From: Strigamia acuminata
Taxonomy: Eukaryota; Arthropoda; Chilopoda; Geophilomorpha; Linotaeniidae
Length of the DNA: 64,000 nt
Assembly: GCA_949358305.1 (NCBI GenBank)
Contig: OX442314.1
Span: forward strand, 5,397,087-5,461,086
Reading direction: 5' to 3'
Positions within the stretch are counted from its first letter, which is position 1. Each line of letters starts with the position of its first letter. Position numbers and translations under genes: made by a program. Positions 43,800 to 55,400 of the stretch are shown here, piece after piece. The notes beneath the pieces were generated by a model. That model ran no database searches. It saw nothing but the letters and a program-made list of their open reading frames with translations, and had not been told where the DNA came from.

Positions 43800-44981
43800 T
43801 TTACAGCTGTATTTTCTGTATGGTTGGCTAGACTACAGCTGAGTTTAGACTTGTCTCTTGTCTTCTGTTTACTATAATGTCTTATTTCCCATAGTAACTT
43901 TTTCCATGACGATTATTGATTCAATTATTTCGTGCTAACGTGACCATATAATTTAGACGTTGGTCGATAAATGCATTTTTAATCGTGTTAAATTATTTAT
44001 GGCAATGTTGTTCGCTTAACCGTCAATTTTGATCTGAGAATGTACATCGGTCACGGTCCACACCCAACGACCTATAAAGTACAATCTCATCTACTTGGAC
44101 AAAGTTGACGATTCCAGAAGTCACTTAACTTACAAGGACCAAAGGAAAAGTCATAGTTGCTTGATGGAAGAGTGAGCTAGACCCTCCAGCAAACATAACA
44201 TCATCCAGTGGTGTGCTTCAATCTAAGTTAATATGCACGCATTGCGGTTCGGTATGTTGGCGTCAACTTTTATCATGAGTTGAATTTTGTCATTCGTCAT
44301 TCGCCATTCGTCAGTTCTAATGCTAAATTTTACTCTTTCTTCAAGTTGGTCAATTTTTCCAACAATTTCCTGTTTCTTCAGCTGATAGAAACCGAGAACT
44401 AATTTCCTGATATCTGTGTTACATTTTGGCAGATGAATTACCTTACCAATGTCTGGATCTTTCATTATTGCCGTAAAATCTGAATTTTATACATAGATGT
44501 GGCCCAATCTTTGCCCAGAGACCCTGGGCTGAGAATGTAATAAAGAGATCTCAGTCTTCAGCGCCTATTCTTTCAATTCAAAACATGTCATGGGAGTTTC
44601 ATTTGGGTTGTGTTCTTAATTGGCTTTCTATACACAAAAGGAGGGAAATATAAGCTTTTAATGAGGTTAGATCCAACACTTACTGTAAACTGGTACTTTA
44701 TAAATCAATGGAATGTTATATCAATATTCTTGCTACTTGGATAATTTTACGAGTTTTATATGCGGTGTTACTAGGGAATAAAAACACGGATCAATTCTGT
44801 ATTTCACGGTAAATAAAGAGTATAGTTGCCTTGTTTGCTCAAGGATACAACACCAAACAAACAAGCTCTCATATAATTTTGAAAAACAATTTCTCCAAAC
44901 ATCAGGTGACGATTGTTGATTGGATTGAAAGTCTAAACTCAGCTCTGGTCTGGCCTCAAATACAGGAACTGCAGAAATACA
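43800..44981. promoter_or_regulatory. Divergent G3/G4 intergenic region with exon-1 relic
   Basis: The start codons of G3 (-) and G4 (+) are 1.18 kb apart, so this stretch must hold both promoters. I see no clear TATA pair. On the minus strand about 44230-44320 matches part of exon 1 (IQLMIKVDANIPN), a relic of a further gene copy. Confidence 0.5.
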
Positions 44982-45052
44982 ATGCAGGGAAATCACTTGT
45001 TGAGACAAAATATGCTAAGATTAACCAAACTACGTTCTGCAATTCAACTTAT
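44982..45052 (+). pseudogene. G4 exon 1, first part, cut by gag-only elements
   Basis: Starts MQGNHLLRQNMLRL, aligned with the first codons of G2 and G3, and stops at the insertion point CTTAT (45048-45052). Its 71 nt plus the 436 nt after the insertion (50507-50942) make exactly the 507 nt of the paralogues. Confidence 0.9.
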
Positions 45053-45271
45053 TGTTGGAATTGAATGAGAGGAGATGGCATCGATTGTTGCTGATATACT
45101 CGTTTATTCAGCGCGCACGTTATAGCAACGATCTGCACGTTCTGGTCACATAACAGGAAGTCAGGTGACCACGTGATTGGGCAGTCGTAATACACACAAC
45201 TCCCCCTGGCGGTGGGAGACCCTTACACGGGATTTGGAATACACTGGGCCAGGTGACACAAAATATCAACA
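45053..45271 (-). repeat. Gag-only element LTR 1
   Basis: 219 bp, TGTTGGAATTG...ATCAACA on the plus strand. Minus-strand purine tract (GTGAAGAAGGTGTG) lies next to it. Confidence 0.95.
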
Positions 45272-45462
45272 CACACCTTCTTCACCTGATCAGTGTCTAA
45301 AACTCAAAACAAATCCCATAAATTGTAATCTCAAAATAAACACAAAATACACTTGTAATGCAATAAAGAAAAATCAATAAAATACACTTATTTAAAACAT
45401 ATCACACTTGTAAACAAAACTCAATCAATACGACAAAACAATTTCAAAAACACAATGCACGC

Positions 45463-47514
45463 TCAGATATTATTATTCAAAACCACTCGACCTCGATTCT
45501 TCTCAATTTTGCCCTTCTCGTTTGAATAACGCATCTCGCCCCTCTGTTGGTTTCGAGCTTCCGTAATGTTTTTACTCAGTTTTCCTCGCAAAATATTTCC
45601 CTCGTGTCCTGTATACGGTTTCTTTCGTTTATCCTTTTCTTTTGTCGGTTGAACAATCGCTCGTTCTCGTACGTTCGTTCGCGCCGTCACATCATTGCTT
45701 ATTGTTCGTTTACTTTTCCGTCGTCTGGTCCTCCTTTTGTCTTGCTCCACGTTGTTTAATCTCTCACTGACTCTCACATTAACAGTGTCCAAACTTTTGT
45801 TGAATTCATCATAATCCTCGCCAATTTCCTCGCCCAAATTCGCGACCGAAACAGTCTTCAATTCCTTCGCTTGATACTCGTGCCCATTGCGTTGCGCTTC
45901 TCCGCATGACACGATTTCACACAGCTCGATTTTCTTGCTTGCGTCGAACCTATCAAATATATCATTAATCTTAGCCACTTTAGCATCCAGTCTCGCTTCT
46001 CTCGCATCAAGTTCGCCCAGTTTCACATCAACTTTGGCCAACTTCGCATCGAGTGCTGCGAGTTTTGCATCAAGTTGGGCACTCTTCTCGTCCAAGTCGC
46101 TCTTCGTACGGTCGTCCATGCTCCACGTGTCGTCGCTACGTACTTCATCGTCGTCCGCTCCGCTATTTTGTGGCTGCATTTCCTCCGTAACTGCTCCTTC
46201 GTTCTTAGTTACGAATGCACACATGGCACCTTCTTGCGTTTTCGAGTGTGTAGCCATGCTCGCATTTACTACGGTCTCTACATTTAATCGATACACGTCG
46301 CCTATCTTCGTCGCGGTCATGATCACTCGATCCCCGCATGAAATCGAGCACTTTCCGCCTCCAAAAACAATTCGTAGCTCTGCCTCGTCTAGTCTCGGCA
46401 CCGAAATCAAGTTGTCGCTCAAACCGGGGACAAACAACGCGTCCTTCGCAACCAAATCTGCATCGTTCGTCGTCAGTCGCACGTTTCCGATCCCCATTAT
46501 TGGAATTTTTCGCCCATCGGCCAATGTTACTTCGCGGTTCCCGTTTTCTGCTGCAAACGTTTCGAAAAAGTCCCGGTTGCCCGTCATATGTCGTGTTGCG
46601 CCCGAATCGAGGTTCCATTCTCTTCCCTCGGTCTTAACCTGAAAAACAAATTGGTTAGTTTTCACAGCCCTGACGGTCGCGTCTGGCTGCTGCTCCTTCC
46701 TTGCACTCTGCTTTGGCTGATTCTGGCTCGCATCATGCTCGTTTTCGGTTCCTGCTTGGCTCCGACAATTTCTCGCGATGTGCCCGAACTTCTGGCAGTT
46801 GTAGCACTTCACGTGCTTCAAATCTCGTCTGCGTTCACCGCTTTGCTCGCCGTTTCCTTCACTGATGCGTTCACCGCCCCGATTGTTGCCGTTCGTGCGG
46901 TGCGACAAACTAACTTTGTGCAGCTTTTCGTACACCTCGTCGTCACCCGTCTGGCGCGACTCTTCCTGCAGTATCATGTGGCGCAGCTTCACCATCGTCA
47001 CGGCATCGTCGTCGCACATATCGAACGCCCTCGGAATGCTGTGGTACGCTTTCGGCAGTGTCTGTATTATCATCGTCCCGACCTCCTGCTCCGAAATTTC
47101 GCCTCCGACCGCTCGCAACTGGTTTACCGTCGACTCCACGCGTTGTAGAAACTTTGTGGCCGTCTCCGCTTTCTCCCATCGCATCTTGGTCAGTTCTCTC
47201 CGCAAAATGGTCTGCCGCTGCCTCGCTTGTCCTCGGTGCACTTCCTCCAACTTCTCCCAGCATTCTCGTGCCGTGTCCTTGTTGATCACGTACACTGTCT
47301 GGGCCGGCGATAAAGCTTGCACGATTGCATTCATTGCCTTTTCGTCCTTGCCTCTCCACGCGTTCCTTGCAGCCAAAGCTCCGTTCACTGGTGGCTCGTC
47401 GACGATTACCGTCCACCATTCGGACTTTCTTAGGAAAACGCGCATCTTGAACGCCCACGTGGCGTAGTTCTCATCCTCCAGCTTCTCGATCCTCGAATTA
47501 TCTCTTTCCGTCAT
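45463..47514 (-). CDS. Gag-protease protein of gag-only element, unit 1
   Basis: 683 codons, uninterrupted. N-terminal copia gag (KLEDENYATWAFKMR, residues about 10-190), zinc knuckle CYNCQKFGHIARNC (about 240), protease WNLDSGATRHMTGN (about 302), then a C-terminal part unlike copia Pol. That part is an acidic linker followed by a heptad series LDAKLAALDAKLAKVDVKL (about 490-530), predicted coiled coil, and a basic tail. Integrase, RT and RNase H are absent. It may assemble particles and rely on another copia for reverse transcription and integration (inference). Confidence 0.9.
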   Translation of the reverse strand: MTERDNSRIEKLEDENYATWAFKMRVFLRKSEWWTVIVDEPPVNGALAARNAWRGKDEKAMNAIVQALSPAQTVYVINKDTARECWEKLEEVHRGQARQRQTILRRELTKMRWEKAETATKFLQRVESTVNQLRAVGGEISEQEVGTMIIQTLPKAYHSIPRAFDMCDDDAVTMVKLRHMILQEESRQTGDDEVYEKLHKVSLSHRTNGNNRGGERISEGNGEQSGERRRDLKHVKCYNCQKFGHIARNCRSQAGTENEHDASQNQPKQSARKEQQPDATVRAVKTNQFVFQVKTEGREWNLDSGATRHMTGNRDFFETFAAENGNREVTLADGRKIPIMGIGNVRLTTNDADLVAKDALFVPGLSDNLISVPRLDEAELRIVFGGGKCSISCGDRVIMTATKIGDVYRLNVETVVNASMATHSKTQEGAMCAFVTKNEGAVTEEMQPQNSGADDDEVRSDDTWSMDDRTKSDLDEKSAQLDAKLAALDAKLAKVDVKLGELDAREARLDAKVAKINDIFDRFDASKKIELCEIVSCGEAQRNGHEYQAKELKTVSVANLGEEIGEDYDEFNKSLDTVNVRVSERLNNVEQDKRRTRRRKSKRTISNDVTARTNVRERAIVQPTKEKDKRKKPYTGHEGNILRGKLSKNITEARNQQRGEMRYSNEKGKIEKNRGRVVLNNNI

Positions 47515-47639
47515 TTTTTAATCTTGGATTTCGTGATCTACCACGCGTTTGGTTTAAGCCTAACGTCTCGTGGTCCGGTCAGCGGTCAATACGTTGAAAA
47601 TGCCCGAAAAGTGTTTTTTACGAATCAAAAACTCACGCA

Positions 47640-47667
47640 GTTTGAGGATGCTGTGCCCATAACCCTT
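47640..47667 (-). promoter_or_regulatory. Gag-only element primer binding site
   Basis: On the minus strand GGGTTATGGGCACAGC follows LTR 2 after AA, complementary to the anticodon half of initiator tRNA-Met. It is nearly the same as in Copia-3. Repeated at 50255-50282. Confidence 0.65.
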
Positions 47668-47886
47668 TGTTGGAATTGAATGAGAGGAGATGGCATCGAT
47701 TGTTGCTGATATACTCGTTTATTCAGCGCGCACGTTATAGCAACGATCTGCACGTTCTGGTCACATAACAGGAAGTCAGGTGACCACGTGATTGGGCAGT
47801 CGTAATACACACAACTCCCCCTGGCGGTGGGAGACCCTTACACGGGATTTGGAATACACTGGGCCAGGTGACACAAAATATCAACA
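47668..47886 (-). repeat. Gag-only element LTR 2 (shared)
   Basis: Central LTR serving both units. Period to LTR 1 and LTR 3 is 2615 bp. Confidence 0.95.
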
Positions 47887-48077
47887 CACACCTTCTTCAC
47901 CTGATCAGTGTCTAAAACTCAAAACAAATCCCATAAATTGTAATCTCAAAATAAACACAAAATACACTTGTAATGCAATAAAGAAAAATCAATAAAATAC
48001 ACTTATTTAAAACATATCACACTTGTAAACAAAACTCAATCAATACGACAAAACAATTTCAAAAACACAATGCACGC

Positions 48078-50129
48078 TCAGATATTATTATTCAAAACCA
48101 CTCGACCTCGATTCTTCTCAATTTTGCCCTTCTCGTTTGAATAACGCATCTCGCCCCTCTGTTGGTTTCGAGCTTCCGTAATGTTTTTACTCAGTTTTCC
48201 TCGCAAAATATTTCCCTCGTGTCCTGTATACGGTTTCTTTCGTTTATCCTTTTCTTTTGTCGGTTGAACAATCGCTCGTTCTCGTACGTTCGTTCGCGCC
48301 GTCACATCATTGCTTATTGTTCGTTTACTTTTCCGTCGTCTGGTCCTCCTTTTGTCTTGCTCCACGTTGTTTAATCTCTCACTGACTCTCACATTAACAG
48401 TGTCCAAACTTTTGTTGAATTCATCATAATCCTCGCCAATTTCCTCGCCCAAATTCGCGACCGAAACAGTCTTCAATTCCTTCGCTTGATACTCGTGCCC
48501 ATTGCGTTGCGCTTCTCCGCATGACACGATTTCACACAGCTCGATTTTCTTGCTTGCGTCGAACCTATCAAATATATCATTAATCTTAGCCACTTTAGCA
48601 TCCAGTCTCGCTTCTCTCGCATCAAGTTCGCCCAGTTTCACATCAACTTTGGCCAACTTCGCATCGAGTGCTGCGAGTTTTGCATCAAGTTGGGCACTCT
48701 TCTCGTCCAAGTCGCTCTTCGTACGGTCGTCCATGCTCCACGTGTCGTCGCTACGTACTTCATCGTCGTCCGCTCCGCTATTTTGTGGCTGCATTTCCTC
48801 CGTAACTGCTCCTTCGTTCTTAGTTACGAATGCACACATGGCACCTTCTTGCGTTTTCGAGTGTGTAGCCATGCTCGCATTTACTACGGTCTCTACATTT
48901 AATCGATACACGTCGCCTATCTTCGTCGCGGTCATGATCACTCGATCCCCGCATGAAATCGAGCACTTTCCGCCTCCAAAAACAATTCGTAGCTCTGCCT
49001 CGTCTAGTCTCGGCACCGAAATCAAGTTGTCGCTCAAACCGGGGACAAACAACGCGTCCTTCGCAACCAAATCTGCATCGTTCGTCGTCAGTCGCACGTT
49101 TCCGATCCCCATTATTGGAATTTTTCGCCCATCGGCCAATGTTACTTCGCGGTTCCCGTTTTCTGCTGCAAACGTTTCGAAAAAGTCCCGGTTGCCCGTC
49201 ATATGTCGTGTTGCGCCCGAATCGAGGTTCCATTCTCTTCCCTCGGTCTTAACCTGAAAAACAAATTGGTTAGTTTTCACAGCCCTGACGGTCGCGTCTG
49301 GCTGCTGCTCCTTCCTTGCACTCTGCTTTGGCTGATTCTGGCTCGCATCATGCTCGTTTTCGGTTCCTGCTTGGCTCCGACAATTTCTCGCGATGTGCCC
49401 GAACTTCTGGCAGTTGTAGCACTTCACGTGCTTCAAATCTCGTCTGCGTTCACCGCTTTGCTCGCCGTTTCCTTCACTGTTGCGTTCACCGCCCCGATTG
49501 TTGCCGTTCGTGCGGTGCGACAAACTAACTTTGTGCAGCTTTTCGTACACCTCGTCGTCACCCGTCTGGCGCGACTCTTCCTGCAGTATCATGTGGCGCA
49601 GCTTCACCATCGTCACGGCATCGTCGTCGCACATATCGAACGCCCTCGGAATGCTGTGGTACGCTTTCGGCAGTGTCTGTATTATCATCGTCCCGACCTC
49701 CAGCTCCGAAATTTCGCCTCCGACCGCTCGCAACTGGTTTACCGTCGACTCCACGCGTTGTAGAAACTTTGTGGCCGTCTCCGCTTTCTCCCATCGCATC
49801 TTGGTCAGTTCTCTCCGCAAAATGGTCTGCCGCTGCCTCGCTTGTCCTCGGTGCACTTCCTCCAACTTCTCCCAGCATTCTCGTGCCGTGTCCTTGTTGA
49901 TCACGTACACTGTCTGGGCCGGCGATAAAGCTTGCACGATTGCATTCATTGCCTTTTCGTCCTTGCCTCTCCACGCGTTCCTTGCAGCCAAAGCTCCGTT
50001 CACTGGTGGCTCGTCGACGATTACCGTCCACCATTCGGACTTTCTTAGGAAAACGCGCATCTTGAACGCCCACGTGGCGTAGTTCTCATCCTCCAGCTTC
50101 TCGATCCTCGAATTATCTCTTTCCGTCAT
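48078..50129 (-). CDS. Gag-protease protein of gag-only element, unit 2
   Basis: Same 683-codon frame as 45463-47514. I find only two amino-acid differences: ISELEVG versus ISEQEVG near residue 142, and ERNSEG versus ERISEG near residue 215. The near identity means the tandem formed recently or is kept uniform by exchange. Confidence 0.9.
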   Translation of the reverse strand: MTERDNSRIEKLEDENYATWAFKMRVFLRKSEWWTVIVDEPPVNGALAARNAWRGKDEKAMNAIVQALSPAQTVYVINKDTARECWEKLEEVHRGQARQRQTILRRELTKMRWEKAETATKFLQRVESTVNQLRAVGGEISELEVGTMIIQTLPKAYHSIPRAFDMCDDDAVTMVKLRHMILQEESRQTGDDEVYEKLHKVSLSHRTNGNNRGGERNSEGNGEQSGERRRDLKHVKCYNCQKFGHIARNCRSQAGTENEHDASQNQPKQSARKEQQPDATVRAVKTNQFVFQVKTEGREWNLDSGATRHMTGNRDFFETFAAENGNREVTLADGRKIPIMGIGNVRLTTNDADLVAKDALFVPGLSDNLISVPRLDEAELRIVFGGGKCSISCGDRVIMTATKIGDVYRLNVETVVNASMATHSKTQEGAMCAFVTKNEGAVTEEMQPQNSGADDDEVRSDDTWSMDDRTKSDLDEKSAQLDAKLAALDAKLAKVDVKLGELDAREARLDAKVAKINDIFDRFDASKKIELCEIVSCGEAQRNGHEYQAKELKTVSVANLGEEIGEDYDEFNKSLDTVNVRVSERLNNVEQDKRRTRRRKSKRTISNDVTARTNVRERAIVQPTKEKDKRKKPYTGHEGNILRGKLSKNITEARNQQRGEMRYSNEKGKIEKNRGRVVLNNNI

Positions 50130-50282
50130 TTTTTAATCTTGGATTTCGTGATCTACCACGCGTTTGGTTTAAGCCTAACGTCTCGTGGTCCGGTCAGCGG
50201 TCAATACGTTGAAAATGCCCGAAAAGTGTTTTTTACGAATCAAAAACTCACGCAGTTTGAGGATGCTGTGCCCATAACCCTT

Positions 50283-50501
50283 TGTTGGAATTGAATGAGA
50301 GGAGATGGCATCGATTGTTGCTGATATACTCGTTTATTCAGCGCGCACGTTATAGCAACGATCTGCACGTTCTGGTCACATAACAGGAAGTCAGGTGACC
50401 ACGTGATTGGGCAGTCGTAATACACACAACTCCCCCTGGCGGTGGGAGACCCTTACACGGGATTTGGAATACACTGGGCCAGGTGACACAAAATATCAAC
50501 A
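50283..50501 (-). repeat. Gag-only element LTR 3
   Basis: Followed by the TSD copy CTTAT at 50502-50506, inside G4 exon 1. Confidence 0.95.
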
Positions 50502-50506
50502 CTTAT

Positions 50507-52165
50507 GATGAAAGATGATGAAAACAAACCGAACTGCAGTTTAATAGGTCTGGATGATTTCGTAAACACTAGAAATCATTGGAGCAGGCGTCACACATCT
50601 TGGCTGTTTTTGCTTCTATTTTGTACATGCATGCTCACTTACCAGACGTACGATCGAATAATGCATTACTTAAGTTATCCTACGGCTGTTGATGTGACGA
50701 CCAAATCGGAAGAGATTGTGCTACCAGATTTGATGATCTGCAGTGGCAACACAAAAGAAATGGTCAGGCTTTGGAATAAAACTTATGAGAACATCAAAAC
50801 TACTGGTCCAATCGATATCACTTCAGCCCCAAATGATTGTATAAACATGGTCAAACGTCTGATGGCAATTCCAAATTATGATATGGATGAACTTTGGAGA
50901 GCGACCAATTTGTCCAAAGAGATAGTCGGCATTAAAATGAAGGTAGAAAAAATAAAATTAATTTTTTAAATAATTAGTCTTAATTTAATTTGTTCAGGGA
51001 TTTTCAAACAAAACAGCTGTTCTGACGGAAACTGACACTTCGTATGGAATATGCTCAACATTTCGATTTTGTAACTATAAACAAAAAAAAAGAATGTGTG
51101 CTTAAGACCACACGGTTGAAGTTAAACTTCTTGACATGTAAAGTGTAATTTTGTAATCTTAATTTGTAATTGTCAGTACTCTGAGACCAAAATAATTATA
51201 TTTTTGGGCCAAAATCATTATGGTTTTTATCAAAAATCATTCTTTTTTGCCCAACACAAAAACTAACCATGTTAGTGATTACAAATAAGATGTTACACGA
51301 GATATCAAACGAGATGTGTCATGAAAAACAATTAAAAACGTTGAAACCCTGCCTCATGGAGCATAAGACCAAAACTGGCTAAATATTGTTCTTTCAGAAG
51401 GTGAAAAGCATTATTCGTGACTTGTTTGAAGAGGAGTTCTTTATTAGTGGTTTTGAGGTTGCTGCACTCAATGCATCCAAAGAGGTGTTCCCAGACTCCA
51501 TTTTACATGTATCACTACAAATATCATTATAGCGACGGCCACTATATTGACGGGTGCACTTTAGCGTTGGACAGCGAAGTCAGCGATGGTAAAATGCACC
51601 TGTCGCTAAAGTGCTTTTCGTGAAATCCCATGATGCGACACGTCTCGTGTGACATCCCTTTTGGATTCACCTGTGCCGAGAGAAGTTTAACTTCAAAAAC
51701 ATAACCTACTTGATAACACAAATATCATTCATTGGTACAGCTATAACTAATAGCAAATCATTTGTCCGGAAATTATTGACAGCAAATATTGAAAAAACAT
51801 ATGATTACGTATGCCCAATAGCTCCGTATCTAGTACGTAGTACAGTACCGAGTATAACGTATCAGAAAATGCAGTTTTTGTTATTTTTTTTTTCTTTCTA
51901 TTTTCGCTTAGGTTTACATGTCATTTTACGATTTTGGAAGAAATATTCTTGCAGGAATGTCATACCTTGGAGAAACATTAAAAATAGATTTGAGTTTTAA
52001 TAAAGTAAACTTTTAAATTGTCTGTTGAAACTAGCAAGTAATATTTATATTACTTATTACATTTTAGTTCATATTTTTGAATTCATCGAAGAGTTCATGC
52101 TCCAGTGAAAAGGAATACAAAGACTGCTATCGTGGATGTATGATGAAAAAATTTAAAGATCATTT
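50507..52165 (+). pseudogene. G4 exons 1 (rest) to 4 (first part)
   Basis: Rest of exon 1 to 50942 (TM1, then VLPDLMICSGN). Exon 2 at 50998-51832 has a 610-bp insert; without it the length is 225 nt as in G2. Exon 3 is 51912-52004 (93 nt, YMSFYDFGRN). Exon 4 starts at 52068 (CSSEKEYKDCYRGC) and is cut at 52165 by Copia-1. Apart from the insertions I see no stop in these exons, so the gene seems to have been broken recently. Confidence 0.85.
51083..51692. mobile_element. 610-bp insert in G4 exon 2
   Basis: Interrupts exon 2 after CNYK. Length is deduced from the excess over the 225-nt paralogue exon. Subterminal inverted repeats TTGAAGTTAAACTTCTTG and GAAGTTTAACTTCAA. The TSD is obscured by an A-run. 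Class unknown; no coding frame with known domains. Confidence 0.65.
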
Positions 52166-52373
52166 TGTTATGAATCAAGTAAAAACGGTTGAAGTTTAAT
52201 ACAGTTTAGAGCAACCTCACTGTTCTACATCAAGTGAATGAGTGGGGAAAAAACACAGGAAGGATGTTCACTCCATATATGGTAGGAGTGTCACCACAGG
52301 ATATAAAAAACTCAAACTACATTAATTACACAATGACATCAAGTGGTGATTTTCCACATCAAATATCCCAACA
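52166..52373 (-). repeat. Copia-1 3' LTR
   Basis: TGTTATGAATC...ATCCCAACA on the plus strand. Identical by eye to 61750-61957. Confidence 0.95.
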
Positions 52374-52474
52374 AATTCCCCCAAAATCAACAATTCGATT
52401 TCATCACAAAAACACTTCTCAAAAACACAATTATATAAAAACAATCAATATGAACACTGCACACAATAAAGTCA

Positions 52475-55400
52475 TTATTCCCCCACAGTCTTTAGTCCTA
52501 ATGCTTCTAGTATTCCATTTAGTGCAGGTCCGGCTAAAGGCTTCGTTAAAAAGTCTGCTAACATGTCCTCGCTTGCGACATGTTCCACGATAATGTTTCC
52601 GTCCTCAATCTCTTGTTTGATGAAATGCACCTTTCGATTCAGGTGCTTGGTCCTCGTCTTTTGCGCTCCGCCTCGCAACAGTTTTACTGCGTTCAAACTA
52701 TCGCAGTGCATTGTTGTGGTCTCTCCGTCGTCGACTTCTCCATTTAGTCCAATCGCGAGTTGTTTCAACCAAATTAATTCTCGCACTCCTTCGGTCAGCG
52801 CCAAGAGCTCACTCTCTGTGCTCGACATCGCAACTATTGCTTGTTTCTGGCACTTCCAGTTAATGATCGAATTCCCGTCCATCGCAATAAATCCCGAAAA
52901 CGATCGTGCGTTCGCCGTCCGGTCCCAGCTCGCGTCTGAGTAGCCGTGGATGTGGCTCTCTTCCCTTCCGTAATTCAACTTGTATTCGATTGTCCCCTTC
53001 AAGTATCTTAGCACGCGCTTCAATGCGGTAAAATGGATTTTTCGTGGGTCCTTGTTATACTGCGATAACAGGCTCATCGGGAAACTCAGGTCTGGTCTTG
53101 TGTGTGTGGCAAGGTACATCATCTTGCCCAGCAGTTCTTGATACTGTGTTGCGTCAACTTTCTCACTTTCTTCAAATTCATCCAGGTTTTGATTGGGGTT
53201 CACTGGGGTTATTGCCGCATTGCATCCCTCCAATCCTTCGCTTTCCACCAATCTTTTGATGTATCCGCCTTGGTGGATGTTGATTCTTCCATCTCTGTAT
53301 TCGACTTGGATTCCTAAAATGTACTCCAATCTGCCTATGCTCACGAACTCAATTTCTTCCTTCATTTTTGACATTAATTCCGTCTCGAATTCGTCCGTGG
53401 ATGCCAAGGACAGGTCATCGTCCACGTATACGCCTAGGAACATAAAGTTGCCATCAATAAAAATCACGTAAAGGCATGGGTCCTCTGGCGATGGTTTGAA
53501 TCCAATTTTCTTCAATGTTTTGTCCAACATCTCAAACCAACATCTCCCTGCCTGTTTTAATCCATAGATGCTCTTAATTAGTTGACACACATGTCCTTTT
53601 CCTCCTTCAACATATCCTTCTGGCTGCATCATAAATATCGTCTCTTTTAGTTTGCCGTGAAGGTATGCGGCTTTGACATCATGTTGTTTTAATGGTCGGT
53701 TAATTTTTGCTGCTACGTTGATCAGCATTCTCAGAGTCTCTATTCGGATGACCGGGGCGAAGGTCAGCTCGTAGTCGTCCCCGAATTTCTGCGAGTATCC
53801 AGTGGCTACCAATCTTGCTCGGAATCTTTCCGGTTCCCCCTCGGAATTTAACTTCACTTTATAAACCCACTTGGATTTCACCGCCTTCTTTCCTTTTGGC
53901 AATTTTCCAATCTTCCACACTCCGTGTTGTTTCATCGAACTCATTTCGTCATCCATCGCGGCCTTCCATTCCGTTGCGTTGTTGGAATTTGTCGCTTCAT
54001 TGTAATTTTTCGGCGTTAAAATTTCTTCTACTAGTAATGCCATTTGCTTCGTCTTAATTCTCTCTGATCTTCGTGCTCCTTGGACGACCAACTGTCGTTC
54101 ACGTTCCTCTCTTTGCATCGTGTCTGCGACCAATTTCATTTCTCTGGTCACTCCTGCTGGTCGTCCTCTCTGTGGTGGTTCGGCACGTTCATCTTGATCG
54201 TCATTTTCTTCCGCGTTGTCCTCTGGTTCATTTGTTTCATCTTCTTCTTCATTTATCTCATTTTGTTCTTCTTCCTCGGCATCGTCTGATTCGTCTTCAT
54301 TTTCTTCGCAGTTCAGATCAATTTTGACTGTTTCAATTTCTTCATCGTCTTTGATTTCTCCATTCAGCAAATCTGCGCCAAGTTTGCTCTCGTCAAATTT
54401 GACATCAATTTCTTCACTAATCGAGTTGTTTTTCGGGTGGTAAATCCGGTACGCTTTTCTTGTGTTTGAGTAGCCAATAAATATTGCTTTTTCTGCTTTG
54501 GGATCCAATTTCTTTCGCTTGTGGTCCTTAATTAGCACATATGCTACACATCCAAATCTTCTCAAGTATTTCAAATTTGGTTTTCTGCCAAACCATATCT
54601 CAAATGGTGTGCGTCCGTGAACTGACGATTTGCATCGGTTGCGGATGTGTGCCACTGTCGATACGCACTCCGCCCAAAACGTCTTTGGCAGTTTGCAATC
54701 TTTTAACATTGCTCTCAACATCTCAAGTATTGTCCGGTTTGCGCGTTCTGCGACGCCATTGCTAGCCGGGTTAAATGCTGTGGTCAGCTGATGTTCAATG
54801 CCCCTCTTTGTCGTCCATTCCTTCATGCTTTTGGACAAGAACTCGCCGCCATTGTCGCTCCTTAATTTCTTCAACTTTTTGTCAGTCTGTCGTTCCATGC
54901 ATGTGATTAGCTCCGTCAGTTTCTCCTTTGCGTCGCTTTTTGCTTTTAAAGTCTTTATCATCAACATCCTACTCCAATCGTCCACTACAGTCATTATATA
55001 GTTTGCACCTCCTCGAGATTCGGGTCCAATTGCTCCAACTAGGTCAATGTGCCACAATTCCATAATGCTGGACGATTGTCGGTCTGTTACCGATTTGTGC
55101 GACGACTTTTTCATCTTTCCCGCGATGCATGGTTCACACACGGCGCCACCTTTGCTGCTAATTTCTATGCCATATGCAAGTTCTTCGTTTTTCATCTCTC
55201 GCAGTGTGTTGTAGTTTAAGTGTCCCAATCTCACGTGCCAATTGTTGTCTTTTTCCTCCGCTTTATAAGACTTCTCATTTTCTTTTATGTTTGCCTTCAA
55301 CACAAACATGTCTCCCTTTCTTGGCACCATCATAACTTGTTCTCCATTTTCATCATTAATTGTTGCGCTCGTTTTGGAGAATGTGACTTTTAGTCCATTA

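Larger units (their letters stand above)
45053..50501 (-). mobile_element. Tandem pair of copia-derived gag-only elements (three LTRs); TSD CTTAT
   Basis: LTR-body-LTR-body-LTR with an exact 2615-bp period. The LTRs of 219 bp are at 45053-45271, 47668-47886 and 50283-50501. CTTAT flanks the whole array. Each body has a PBS, one gag-protease frame and nothing else. This is the TR-GAG type of non-autonomous LTR element. The array probably arose by recombination between LTRs of sister copies. Confidence 0.95.

Noticed and set aside
45547-50082. Plus-strand frames of 70-250 codons opposite the gag-only elements
   Set aside because: Antisense shadows of the gag-protease frames, repeated identically in both units, with biased Ser-rich composition and no domains.
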